From assembly GCF_004364645.1 (NCBI RefSeq), contig NZ_SOAW01000001.1, positions 558,001 to 622,000 of the forward strand: 64,000 nucleotides of DNA, read 5' to 3'. Position 1 is the stretch's first letter, and each line of letters starts with the position of its first letter. The notes below the pieces were generated by a model. That model was not told the DNA's origin. It did no database searches and was given only the letters and a program-made list of their open reading frames with translations. This DNA comes from Naumannella halotolerans. GTDB taxonomy: Bacteria; Actinomycetota; Actinomycetes; Propionibacteriales; Propionibacteriaceae. Positions 1 through 9,075 of the stretch are shown piece after piece. The translations under genes and the position numbers were made by a program.

Positions 1-195
1 CCTGGCAAGCATTGTCATCCCATGTCTGCCGGTTGGGGAGCTTTCCGGCAGAATTTCACCGAACGGGGTGCAGCGCGATAGTATCTACCGGTTGCCGTCA
101 CGACGGCCGCGGATCACCAAGAGTCCTCGCCCCATCCGATGTGGGCCGCTGCAGAGCGGGAGGGCGCCGCGCAACGGACACACGGAGGAACGCTG

Positions 196-459
196 ATGGA
201 CGCAGCGGAGAAGCAGAAGATCATCGAAGAGTACGCGACCAAGCCGGGCGACACTGGTTCCCCCGATGTGCAGATCGCGTTGCTGACCAAGCGGATCTCG
301 CACCTGACCGAGCACCTGAAGGCGCACAAGGGCGACCATCACAGCCGCCGTGGCCTGATGCTGATGGTCGGCCAGCGCCGGAACCTGCTGAACTACGTCG
401 CGAAGAACGACATCGAGCACTACCGCGAGCTGATCGCCCGTCTGGGACTGCGTCGCTGA
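196..459 (+). CDS. rpsO: 30S ribosomal protein S15
   Basis: This 87-residue protein matches bacterial S15 in length and sequence (start [10 protein letters not shown], internal [11 protein letters not shown] and HHSRRGL segments, end LIARLGLRR). S15 binds 16S rRNA early in assembly of the small-subunit platform. The ATG at 196 is chosen because a strong GGAGGA site lies 7 nt upstream; an upstream in-frame ATG at 139 would add 19 non-conserved residues. A stem-loop follows the stop codon, and pnp lies downstream, the usual bacterial rpsO-pnp order. Confidence 0.97.
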   Translation: MDAAEKQKIIEEYATKPGDTGSPDVQIALLTKRISHLTEHLKAHKGDHHSRRGLMLMVGQRRNLLNYVAKNDIEHYRELIARLGLRR

Positions 460-480
460 GCTTGATCCACACACTTGCGA

Positions 481-521
481 GGGGGGAGCGGCCGACCGTC
501 ATGGTCGGGCGCGCCCCCTTT
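481..521 (+). terminator. Stem-loop after rpsO
   Basis: The arms GGGGGGAGCGGCCGACC and GGTCGGGCGCGCCCCC pair almost completely (about 17 bp, two mismatches) around a short GTCAT loop, followed by TTTC. It looks like an intrinsic terminator or attenuator, or a processing point between rpsO and pnp. The U-run is short, so partial read-through is possible. Confidence 0.75.
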
Positions 522-563
522 CGCGCACCGGCATGCCTGCACCCTCGCCCGGACCCCCGGGCG

Positions 564-569
564 TAGGCT
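564..569 (+). promoter_or_regulatory. Candidate -10 of a separate pnp promoter
   Basis: TAGGCT matches the -10 hexamer found in front of several other genes here (TAGGCT before rnj and recG). It would give pnp its own transcript with a leader of roughly 230 nt. No good -35 is visible, so this is a moderate call. Confidence 0.4.
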
Positions 570-660
570 GGATGCCGACAACTGAAGAACAACTGAACAT
601 CCAGACAACCAAGACCGCGCAGACCGGGAGTCCAGTCCTCGGTAGTGGTCTTCGGGACCC

Positions 661-686
661 CGTACCACCGGTATCGCCGGGGTACG
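661..686 (+). promoter_or_regulatory. Hairpin in the pnp leader
   Basis: CGTACC and GGTACG pair, then after one bulged A the CCGG arms continue the stem around a TATCG loop, giving about 10 bp. It lies in the long leader between the candidate promoter and the GTG start. In Escherichia coli, PNPase represses itself through an RNase III-cut leader hairpin; a similar role here is inference. Confidence 0.5.
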
Positions 687-809
687 GCAGGGCCCGCGGA
701 CCTCGATCGAAGACCGGCCTCCGACCGCCGGGCACCTCGCACCACATCGGGTGCCGAGCGCTCAGGCACCCACAGGTCTTCGTCGCGGTCCGCCACAGAA
801 AGGAATCCC

Positions 810-3035
810 GTGGAGGGACCTGAAGTTTTCACCACCGAGGCCGTCATCGACAATGGCGCCTTCGGCACCCACACCGTCCGATTCGAGACCGGTTTTCTGG
901 CCAAGCAGGCAGCCGGCTCGGCCACCGTCTACCTCGACGAGGAGACGATGCTGCTGTCGGCCACCACCGCCAGCAAGAAGCCGCGGGAGTCGATCGACTT
1001 CTTCCCGCTGACCGTCGACGTCGAGGAGCGGATGTATGCCGCCGGCCGGATCCCCGGCTCCTTCTTCCGCCGCGAGGGCCGGCCGTCGGAGGGCGCGATC
1101 CTGGCCTGTCGGCTGATCGACCGCCCGCTGCGCCCGACCTTCGTCAAGGGTCTGCGCAACGAGGTCCAGGTCGTCGTCACCGTGATGGCGCTGGACCCGA
1201 ACAGCCTCTACGACGTGGTCGCGATCAACGCCGCCTCCATCTCCACCCAGCTCTCCGGACTGCCCTTCAGCGGACCGATCGGCGGCATCCGGATCGCCCT
1301 GATCGGCGACCAGTGGGTCGGTTTCCCGACCGTCGAGCAGTTGGCGGAGTCCACCTTTGACATGGTCGTCGCCGGCCGCGTGCTGGCCGACGGTGATGTC
1401 GCCATCATGATGGTCGAGGCCGAGTCGACCGAGCAGACCTGGGACCTGGTGAAGGCAGGCAAGACCGCCCCGACCGAGAGCGTCGTCGGTGCCGGTCTGG
1501 AAGCGGCCAAGCCGTTCATCAAGGCGCTGTGCGATGCGCAGGCCGAACTGGCGGCCAAGGCTGCCAAGCCGACCGTCGACTTCCCGGTCTTCCGTGACTA
1601 CGAGGACGACGTCTACGCCGCCGTGGAGGCCGATGCCTCCGAGGCCCTGGCCAAGGTGATGAGCATCGCCGACAAGGTCGAGCGGGAGACCGCCACCGAC
1701 GCGCTGCTGGCCGAGGTCCGCGACCGGGTCGGCCCGCAGTTCGAGGGCCGGGAGTCCGAGATCAACGGTGCCTACCGGGCGCTGACCAAGAAGCTGGTCC
1801 GGAACAAGGTGCTCACCGAGCAGGTACGCATCGACGGCCGCGGGCTGCGCGACATCCGTACCCTCTCGGCCGAGGTCGGGGTGATTCCGCGGGTGCACGG
1901 TTCGGCCCTGTTCCAACGCGGCGAGACCCAGATCCTGGGCGTCACCACCTTGAACATGTTGGACATGGAGCAGAAGCTCGACGTGCTGGGTCCGGAGACC
2001 TCCAAGCGCTACATGCACAACTACAACTTCCCGCCCTACTCGACCGGTGAGACCGGCCGCGTCGGTTCCCCGAAACGCCGCGAGATCGGCCACGGTGCGC
2101 TCGCCGAGCGCGCCCTGGTCCCGGTGCTGCCGACCCGCGAGGAGTTCCCCTACGCGATCCGTCAGGTCTCGGAGGCGCTGGGCTCCAACGGCTCCACCTC
2201 CATGGGTTCGGTCTGTGCCTCGACCATGTCACTGCTGAACGCCGGTGTGCCGCTGCGCGCCCCGGTCGCCGGTATCGCCATGGGCCTGATGAGTGGTGAG
2301 GTCGACGGCCAGACCAAGTACATCGCGTTGACCGACATCCTCGGAGCCGAGGACGCCCTCGGTGACATGGACTTCAAGGTCGCCGGTACCAAGGACTTCA
2401 TCACCGCACTGCAGCTCGACACCAAGCTCGACGGCATCCCAGCCAGCGTGCTGTCCGATGCGTTGCTGCAGGCCAAGGATGCGCGTTACACCATCCTCGA
2501 GGTGATGGCCGAGGCCATCGACGCACCCGATGAGATGAGCCCGACCGCCCCGCGGATCATCTCGGTCACCATCCCGGTGGACAAGATCGGTGAGGTGATC
2601 GGCCCGAAGGGCAAGATCATCAACCAGATCCAGGACGAGACCGGCGCCAACATCTCGATCGAGGACGACGGCACCATCTACATCGGTGCCGATCGGGGCG
2701 AGGCAGCCGAGGCGGCACGGGCGGCGGTCAACGCGATCGCCAACCCGACCATGCCGGAGAAGGGCGAGCGCTACCTGGGAACGGTCGTGAAGACGACCAA
2801 CTTCGGTGCCTTCGTCTCCCTGCTGCCGGGCAAGGACGGACTGCTGCACATCTCCAAGCTGCGTGACCTGACCGGTGGCAAGCGGGTGGAGAACGTCGAC
2901 GACGTGTTGAGCGTCGGCCAGAAGCTGCAGGTCGAGATCGCCGACATCGACGATCGCGGCAAGCTGTCGCTGATCCCGGTGGTCGAGGAGACCGCGGTCG
3001 AGACCGAGGACGCCCCGGCTCCGGCCCAGGGCTGA
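810..3035 (+). CDS. pnp: Polyribonucleotide nucleotidyltransferase (PNPase)
   Basis: PNPase degrades RNA 3'-to-5' by phosphorolysis and can also add tails. The 741-residue product is full length. It has two RNase PH domains separated by a helical domain, a KH domain with a GPKG loop near residue 598, and a C-terminal S1 domain from about residue 652 (GERYLGTVV onward). The acidic tail is usual. The GTG at 810 is chosen over the upstream ATG at 645 because the product then begins MEGPE, as in actinobacterial PNPases, and AAAGGA lies just upstream. The leader carries a hairpin. The M16 peptidase gene follows after 34 nt, a typical actinobacterial neighbour. Confidence 0.97.
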   Translation: MEGPEVFTTEAVIDNGAFGTHTVRFETGFLAKQAAGSATVYLDEETMLLSATTASKKPRESIDFFPLTVDVEERMYAAGRIPGSFFRREGRPSEGAILACRLIDRPLRPTFVKGLRNEVQVVVTVMALDPNSLYDVVAINAASISTQLSGLPFSGPIGGIRIALIGDQWVGFPTVEQLAESTFDMVVAGRVLADGDVAIMMVEAESTEQTWDLVKAGKTAPTESVVGAGLEAAKPFIKALCDAQAELAAKAAKPTVDFPVFRDYEDDVYAAVEADASEALAKVMSIADKVERETATDALLAEVRDRVGPQFEGRESEINGAYRALTKKLVRNKVLTEQVRIDGRGLRDIRTLSAEVGVIPRVHGSALFQRGETQILGVTTLNMLDMEQKLDVLGPETSKRYMHNYNFPPYSTGETGRVGSPKRREIGHGALAERALVPVLPTREEFPYAIRQVSEALGSNGSTSMGSVCASTMSLLNAGVPLRAPVAGIAMGLMSGEVDGQTKYIALTDILGAEDALGDMDFKVAGTKDFITALQLDTKLDGIPASVLSDALLQAKDARYTILEVMAEAIDAPDEMSPTAPRIISVTIPVDKIGEVIGPKGKIINQIQDETGANISIEDDGTIYIGADRGEAAEAARAAVNAIANPTMPEKGERYLGTVVKTTNFGAFVSLLPGKDGLLHISKLRDLTGGKRVENVDDVLSVGQKLQVEIADIDDRGKLSLIPVVEETAVETEDAPAPAQG

Positions 3036-3069
3036 AACGATCATCGACTGAAGCGCTGGTGAACGCAGG

Positions 3070-4392
3070 GTGAGCAACCCGACGACCCCATCTCGGCAGC
3101 ATCGAGCAGGCGACATCCGCCACTCGGTGCTGCCGAGTGGTATCCGGTTGGTGACCGAGAACATGCCCGGTGCAGCCTCTGCCTGCATCGGCTTCTTCAT
3201 CGGCACCGGATCCCGCTCGGAGACGGTGCTGCAGCATGGTGCCTCCCACTTCTTGGAACACGTCTTGTTCAAGGGCACACCGACTCGGGCGCCGGAGGAC
3301 ATCTCGGCCGAGATCGAACAGGTCGGCGGTGACATCAATGCCTACACAGCCAAGGAACACACCTGCTTCCACGCGAAGGTGATCGGTTCCGACGGACCGA
3401 TGGCAGTCGACGTCCTCTCCGACATGCTCGCCAATTCGCTGATCCGGTCGGCCGACCTGGAGGCCGAACGGGAGGTGATCCTGGACGAGATCGCGATGCA
3501 CACCGACGATCCGGGTGAGGTCGCCCACGAGTTGGTCAGCGGACGGTTGCTGGCCGGTGACGCCCTCGAACGGCCGGTCATCGGCACCCACCACTCGATC
3601 GTCGACATGACCCGGCGCCGGGTGCTCAACTACTGGCGCCGCCACTACCGCCCGGAGAACATCGTGGTCAGTGTCGCCGGGGTGGCCGACCATGATCGAC
3701 TCATTGATCAACTGGAGGAGTTCGCCGGCCAACTGCCGGGTCCGGCCACCGGCGCGCCCATCCATCACACGACCAGCTCAGCTCGGCCGGCGGTGATCCC
3801 GGCGGCTGTGATCAGCCGCAGCCGCGACTTCGAACAGTCGAATGCGGTGATGGGATTCCGTGGTGTCGGAGTGCTCGATCCACGGCGTCCGGCACTGAAT
3901 CTGCTGGCCACCATCCTCGGTGGCGGAATGAGTTCGCGGTTGTTCGTCGAGGTACGCGAGCGCCGCGGTCTCGCCTATGCGATCGATGCCACCGAAGGTG
4001 CCTACAGTGACACCGGCCTTTTCGCCATCGAGTGGGCCAACCAGTCCGAGCGGACCGCCGAGATCGTCTCCGTCGTCCGGGACCAGATCGCCGACCTGCT
4101 CGACGGCGGAATCACCGCCGAGGAGGTGGAACGGGCCAAGGGCCAGGTGCGCGGTCAGACGATCCTGGGATACGAGGGCGCGCTGCCGCGGATGAGCCGC
4201 AACGGCAGCGGCCTGTTGATCGGTGACGACCGGACCATCGAGGAGATGGTGGAAGCCTACGAGGCTGTCGGGGTCGACGAACTCACCGAGGTGGCGCGGA
4301 CGTACCTCTCGGTACCGCCGGTGATCGGCATAGTCGGACAGCGCCCCAACCGGCGCAAGGTAGAACGGCTGTTGCGTCGCTGGCCAGGGTGA
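3070..4392 (+). CDS. M16 family zinc metallopeptidase (processing-peptidase-like)
   Basis: This 440-residue protein belongs to the pitrilysin/M16B family. The inverted zinc motif HFLEH is at residues 60-64 and a distal glutamate lies in the EREVILDEI segment near residue 135. The C-terminal half has the usual inactive repeat, including GGGMSSRLFVEVRERRGLAY. No signal peptide is visible, so a cytoplasmic enzyme is likely; its substrate cannot be told from sequence. GTG at 3070 follows an AG-rich stretch. Position between pnp and dapB is common in actinobacteria. Confidence 0.93.
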   Translation: MSNPTTPSRQHRAGDIRHSVLPSGIRLVTENMPGAASACIGFFIGTGSRSETVLQHGASHFLEHVLFKGTPTRAPEDISAEIEQVGGDINAYTAKEHTCFHAKVIGSDGPMAVDVLSDMLANSLIRSADLEAEREVILDEIAMHTDDPGEVAHELVSGRLLAGDALERPVIGTHHSIVDMTRRRVLNYWRRHYRPENIVVSVAGVADHDRLIDQLEEFAGQLPGPATGAPIHHTTSSARPAVIPAAVISRSRDFEQSNAVMGFRGVGVLDPRRPALNLLATILGGGMSSRLFVEVRERRGLAYAIDATEGAYSDTGLFAIEWANQSERTAEIVSVVRDQIADLLDGGITAEEVERAKGQVRGQTILGYEGALPRMSRNGSGLLIGDDRTIEEMVEAYEAVGVDELTEVARTYLSVPPVIGIVGQRPNRRKVERLLRRWPG

Positions 4393-4506
4393 ACGATCGC
4401 CGAGTGCAGACGGTTGATCATCTGCCGGTCGATCGTCGTGCCGACCGCGACCGGTCGGCGCAGGTGGTGTCGCGGATCGTCCCGTACCGGAACCGAAGCG
4501 GCCGAC

Positions 4507-4512
4507 TAGGCT
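4507..4512 (+). promoter_or_regulatory. Candidate -10 upstream of dapB
   Basis: TAGGCT lies about 76 nt before the dapB start, in the 196-nt gap after the M16 gene, so dapB may have its own promoter. No clear -35 hexamer is visible. Confidence 0.35.
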
Positions 4513-4567
4513 GGGCGGAGGTTTCGCCACGACGGACGGAATCGGGTCACAGCGAACTGCGCCGTAG

Positions 4568-5323
<756 letters not shown>

Positions 5324-5326
5324 GGC

Positions 5327-6073
5327 GTGAGCGAGACCTACATCCGCAGTTCGGCGAGCCGGCCACGGCGGCGCAACCGCCTGCTGCTCGTACTGTTCAC
5401 GCTGATCGTCCTGGCGGTTCTGCTCCTCGGTGTGGACCGCGGCGCAGCCTGGCTGGTCGGACAGCAACAGGCCGAGCAGTTGCAGCGCGACTTCGGCATG
5501 AGCCAGACCCCGGAGGTCACCTTCGACGGCTTCCCCTTCCTCACCCAGTTGATCGCCGGCAACTTCGAGCGGGTCGAGGTGCACGCCGATGAGCTGACCG
5601 TCGCCGCGGGTGAACAGCAGTTCACCCTGCAGGACACCGACCTCGAACTGCTCGACGTCCGAGGCATCACCGAACCCGTCGCCACTCAGCTGAACGGCAC
5701 CGGGGTGCTGGACTGGAACAGTGTCGCCTCACTGGTCGGCGCACCGGTGAGTTATGCCGGCTCCGATGCGGCGGGCACCGGCCGGATCCAGGTCGACTAC
5801 ACCGCCCAGGTCTTCGGTTCTGCGGTCACCGCCACCGTGATCGGTACGCCCATGCTGGACCCGGAAGCGCAGACCCTCACTCTCGGCGAGGCCCAGGTCT
5901 CGGTGGCCGGGTACGAACTGCCCGAGGCGGTGTCGAACCAGTTGATCAACCAGTTCGCGGGCGACATCCCGTTGAGTCTGCCGTTGAATCTCAAGGTCGA
6001 CGAGTTGAGCGCGGAATCGGCCGGTATGAACGTGGCGATCAGCGGGTCCGAGGTGAACTTCAGCGGCAACTGA
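5327..6073 (+). CDS. DUF2993 / LmeA-like membrane-anchored lipid-binding protein
   Basis: The 248-residue protein begins with a basic stretch and a single membrane helix (about residues 18-38, LLLVLFTLIVLAVLLLG), followed by an extracytoplasmic domain of the DUF2993 type. In mycobacteria the relative LmeA binds phospholipid and is needed for lipomannan elongation. The role here is likely in envelope lipid or lipoglycan handling, by family inference. GTG at 5327 is 3 nt after dapB, so the two are probably co-transcribed. Confidence 0.78.
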   Translation: MSETYIRSSASRPRRRNRLLLVLFTLIVLAVLLLGVDRGAAWLVGQQQAEQLQRDFGMSQTPEVTFDGFPFLTQLIAGNFERVEVHADELTVAAGEQQFTLQDTDLELLDVRGITEPVATQLNGTGVLDWNSVASLVGAPVSYAGSDAAGTGRIQVDYTAQVFGSAVTATVIGTPMLDPEAQTLTLGEAQVSVAGYELPEAVSNQLINQFAGDIPLSLPLNLKVDELSAESAGMNVAISGSEVNFSGN

Positions 6074-6256
6074 TCGTGGTCTGTGCGCCGCTTGCCGGCG
6101 GAGGGGCAGACAGCCGTCGTCCGCCGCTCGAAGCCGGGGCTGCGACTCGATCGTCACGCGGTGGGCGCGCTTGGTGATGTCACTTCGCGGCCATCGGGCG
6201 TACGGCCTCGCGGCCTCGATCAGACGGTTCTGCTCATCGGGCTCGTTCTCGGGAGA

Positions 6257-6358
6257 GTGCCGCAGCAACCTTGGTGGCGGGTCTTCGCCGATCCGGTGGG
6301 CGCCCGTGCGTCACTGAAGTGCCGCTGCAACCTTGATGGCGGTCTCCTTCGCCGATCC
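6257..6358. repeat. Imperfect direct repeat of the 3' end of the Hsp31-like gene
   Basis: About 40 bp at the 3' end of the next gene (6319-6358) recurs with a few differences at 6257-6294; both begin GTGCCGC and contain GCAACCTTG and TTCGCCGATCC. The outer copy is not in an intact reading frame and may be a remnant of a local duplication. The rest of 6074-6310 shows no convincing gene. Confidence 0.5.
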
Positions 6359-7000
6359 CGGGTTCTGCCCGGTGATCAGATTGCCGTCGACGACCGCGTG
6401 GGAGACGAAGGAGAGCTTCGCCTTCTCGTACCGCGCACCACGTTCCTTCGCGGCCTCTTCTGCGTTGTACGGCACCAGTTTGTCGACCCTGGCCAGGACC
6501 TCCTCGGTCCAGGAGAATCCGGTCATCCGGTGTCCGGTGATCAAGAACTCGCCGCTGGACAGCCGGGTGTTGAGCAGCCCGCAGTAACCGTGGCAGACCG
6601 AGGAGACGATGCCGCCGCGCTCATAGATCTCCCGGGTGATCCGTTGCAGTCCGTCGCTGTCGGGGAAGTCGTACATCACCGCGTGGCCACCGGTGAAGTA
6701 GATGGCGTCGAAGTCCTCGGAGGTGATCTGCTCGGGCCCGGGAGTGTTCGGTAGCAGTCTCATCAGCGCAGGATCGTCGTGGAAAGCTCGTGCGCTGCGG
6801 TCGTAGAGCGGGAACTTCATCGCTCGCGGTTCCAGCGGGACCGGGCCACCCGCCGGGCTGACCAGGCTCTGGTCGAAGCCGTGCTCGGCGAACACGTCCC
6901 AGGCATGGGACAGCTCGGAGAGCCACAATCCGGTCGGGTGGCCCGGGTCGTCGTCGAACGAACCGGTGTTGGTGACGACGTGCAGGATGCGCGTGGCCAT
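6311..7000 (-). CDS. DJ-1/PfpI superfamily protein, Hsp31-like
   Basis: The 229-residue product has the DJ-1/type 1 glutamine-amidotransferase-like fold. The nucleophile elbow is SSVCHGYCG with Cys136 and His137, and a YFTGGHAVMYDF segment lies near residue 100. Hsp31-like members act as glyoxalase III-type or deglycase-type stress proteins; substrate not established here. The ATG at 7000 is chosen because AGGAGG lies just upstream. A longer in-frame extension to 7555 runs through low-complexity repeat DNA and is not credible. Confidence 0.85.
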   Translation of the reverse strand: MATRILHVVTNTGSFDDDPGHPTGLWLSELSHAWDVFAEHGFDQSLVSPAGGPVPLEPRAMKFPLYDRSARAFHDDPALMRLLPNTPGPEQITSEDFDAIYFTGGHAVMYDFPDSDGLQRITREIYERGGIVSSVCHGYCGLLNTRLSSGEFLITGHRMTGFSWTEEVLARVDKLVPYNAEEAAKERGARYEKAKLSFVSHAVVDGNLITGQNPGSAKETAIKVAAALQ

Positions 7001-7109
7001 TGGATCCTCCTCGGTCGGCTGTCGGTCGAAGGCCGGCAGGCGAGGACGGCCAGGGCGAAAGTTTACAGCGCAAACATGGGGTCGGCCAGTGTCCGGTGAG
7101 GTGTTCGGG

Positions 7110-7236
7110 TGAGCGGGCAGGGTCCGGTGAGCGGGCAGGGTCCGGGGACAGGGGGCAGGGTCCGGGGACCGGGGGCAGGGTCCGGGGACAGGGGACAGGG
7201 TCCGGGGACAGGGGACAGGGGGCAGGGTCGGGTGAG
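7110..7236. repeat. G-rich tandem repeat, about 18-20 bp unit
   Basis: Units such as TCCGGGGACAGGGGGCAGGG and shorter GGTCCGGTGAGCGGGCAG variants repeat several times. The top strand has many GGG/GGGG runs at short spacing, a potential G-quadruplex former. No coding sense. Confidence 0.85.
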
Positions 7237-7544
7237 TGGGCATTGTCGGGTGGGCGCCGATGCTCTGCTGAGACACCAGCGTGGGTTGGGCGTCTGTGCC
7301 TGTCTCACGATGGGCCGCTGTGGATGCCGTCCGTCTGCCGGAGATCGGGTTCGGCAACCGCTGATGGGCGTGTGCCCGGAGCTGATGGCGATTCGGTTGC
7401 ACAAGCCGCAAGGTGGCCAGCCCAGCATCCTGCATCTTGCCCGGCCACCCAGAACTCGATGGCCACGAAGTGCCCGTCGTGGTGAGGTTGCGCGGTCCGG
7501 GTTTCGACACGGCAGCGGGCGGGGCACGGTCGAGCATCAGCAAG

Positions 7545-7624
7545 ACAAACGTCACACTCGATCCTCGAATCGGACAGAATCACCCCGAATGCGGGCGGGT
7601 CTGCTGATCGACTGTGACGTTTGT
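7545..7624. repeat. Spaced inverted repeat
   Basis: ACAAACGTCACACTCGAT (7545-7562) and ATCGACTGTGACGTTTGT (7607-7624) are complementary at 17 of 18 positions across a 44-nt spacer. Possible remnant of a small mobile element, or a binding-site pair. Confidence 0.6.
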
Positions 7625-7708
7625 TTGGTTCCGCCCCGACCAGGTGCTGGGTGACCCGGTGCTCAGGCCGTCTCGGACGCTGTTTCCGCGGTTGCCGGGT
7701 GTGCCCAG

Positions 7709-7806
7709 GGTTCAGGCCGGTGTTGAGTTCAGGCCGGTGTTGAGTTCAGCCGGGTGTTGAGTTCAGGCCGGTGTTGAGTTCAGCCGGGTGTTGAGTTCAG
7801 CCGGTG
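7709..7806. repeat. Tandem repeat, unit about 18-19 bp
   Basis: About five copies of a unit close to GTTCAGGCCGGTGTTGA, alternating with a variant GTTCAGCCGGGTGTTGA. Upstream of nothing obvious on the plus strand and downstream of the GNAT gene on the minus strand. Confidence 0.85.
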
Positions 7807-8085
7807 ATGGTCGTATCGGTGACCGCAGTCCGCTCCGCCGAAGTCGTGACCCGGACTCGACACCGACGAGGCGGGTCGGACGGTGCGACCGCACGGTTCA
7901 GCTCGGCCAGGAAACGGAGACAGGTTCGATCCAGGAGGGATCTCGGCGGCAGCCACCAGCGTGCAGCCGACCAGCATGGCCGAGGGAGACCACGTACGAC
8001 CAAGAGCGCCTACGCCTCCGCCGGCGTGACTGCACCGCGGTCCCTGACCTGCTGGATCGGCATGTATTCGCCGGGCCGAGCCGCC

Positions 8086-8850
8086 TCACCCGATGGCCGT
8101 GTGCAGCCGGACCTGTTTCAACCGTGCCGGGCTGAGGTCGGACCCGAGCTCACGGTGAGCGCCGTCGGCACCCCAGCCGGTCTCGGTCAGGAACGTCCGC
8201 ATCACATCGTCGGCAGAACGGATCCAGACCCTCGCGATCCGGCAACCGTCGGCGACCAGGGTGTCGACCACGGCGTTCAGCAGTCGAGATCCATGACCAT
8301 GGCCGCGGGAGACCGGATCGATGACGAACTCACCGAGCTCTCCGTGCATCGCGGGGTCAGCATCGGGGTCCTCCGAAGGGCCGGTCGTGGCGAACCCGGC
8401 GATCCGGGCGGTGCCACCGTCGACCGCCACCAGCACCCGGCACCGGGCCAGGGGCGGAGTGATGATCGCCTGCTGCCACAGTTGCGTCGACTGCTGCAGT
8501 GGCACCGCCAACAATGGCTGGGCAAGCTCCCGGGGCAGGTCGGACTCCCACGCCCGACGTTGCAGGGCAGCGATCTGCCCGGCCTCGGCCGGGAGGGCCA
8601 ACCGGACCGAATCGGCGATCCGCGGTCCCGATTCGGGTGAATCGGCAGAACCGCGCACCGGCCCAGGCTCGGACGACCCGGGTGCGGTCGTGTCTGGCTG
8701 GTCCGGCGCACCGGGCCCATCGATGGGTACGGACGCGTCCGGTTGATTGGGTGGGCCGGGTATAGCCACGTCCGATTGGTCAGGCGCATCCGGTGAGCCG
8801 GGGCCGGCTGTCTCCGGCAGGTCGCCGGCATCGGGCTCATCGGTGGGCAC
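8086..8850 (-). CDS. GNAT-family N-acetyltransferase with disordered N-terminus
   Basis: The 254-residue protein has a Pro/Asp/Gly-rich low-complexity N-terminus of about 75 residues (repeats like GAPDQPD), followed by a GNAT domain. The acetyl-CoA motif is RGHGHG after GEFVIDPVS. Substrate unknown. The GTG start at 8850 is supported by a TAGTCT hexamer (minus strand) ending 6 nt upstream, the leaderless spacing seen at other genes here. An alternative is a start near residue 75 that would remove the linker. Confidence 0.8.
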   Translation of the reverse strand: MPTDEPDAGDLPETAGPGSPDAPDQSDVAIPGPPNQPDASVPIDGPGAPDQPDTTAPGSSEPGPVRGSADSPESGPRIADSVRLALPAEAGQIAALQRRAWESDLPRELAQPLLAVPLQQSTQLWQQAIITPPLARCRVLVAVDGGTARIAGFATTGPSEDPDADPAMHGELGEFVIDPVSRGHGHGSRLLNAVVDTLVADGCRIARVWIRSADDVMRTFLTETGWGADGAHRELGSDLSPARLKQVRLHTAIG

Positions 8851-8856
8851 AGGGTC

Positions 8857-8862
8857 AGACTA
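8857..8862 (-). promoter_or_regulatory. -10 hexamer of the GNAT gene (leaderless type)
   Basis: TAGTCT on the minus strand ends 6 nt before the GTG start, so transcription would begin at or next to the start codon. No Shine-Dalgarno fits in that space. Confidence 0.5.
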
Positions 8863-9063
8863 GGGGAGCAGCCCGTCCGCGGCCCCCAGTGGACGTGGGG
8901 GATCCGGCACGGTACGCATAACCACAGCCGCCCCGTACCGGGTCGGTCGCGCTTCAGCTCATCGGCGGGTAGGCGGGCTCCAGCGTTCGGCGACGGCGTC
9001 GCGAACCCGACCATGGCAGCTCGTGTCAGCCTCGGCACGTGGGCGTACCACGTCGACAACCAC

Positions 9064-9069
9064 TAGGCT
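9064..9069 (+). promoter_or_regulatory. -10 hexamer of rnj (leaderless type)
   Basis: TAGGCT ends 6 nt before the rnj ATG. The six bases between (CCGAGC) cannot hold a ribosome binding site, so the mRNA is probably leaderless. Confidence 0.55.
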
Positions 9070-9075
9070 CCGAGC

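Larger units (their letters stand above)
7001..8085. other. Repeat-rich non-coding interval
   Basis: Over 1 kb separates the Hsp31-like gene from the GNAT gene. It holds a G-rich tandem repeat, a dispersed inverted repeat and a second tandem repeat, listed separately. The open frames here translate to repetitive or basic nonsense, and I see no RNA gene. Confidence 0.6.

Noticed and set aside
762-2093. Long minus-strand frame opposite pnp (443 codons)
   Set aside because: Antisense to a clearly conserved gene; composition-driven open frame in high-GC DNA with no recognisable product.
7000-7485. Open frame through the G-rich repeat (GSGDRGQGPG repeats)
   Set aside because: Translation is an effect of the DNA repeat; no start site or domain.
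7110-7806. CRISPR array
   Set aside because: Repeats are adjacent or near-adjacent with no unique spacers of constant length, and no cas genes are present.
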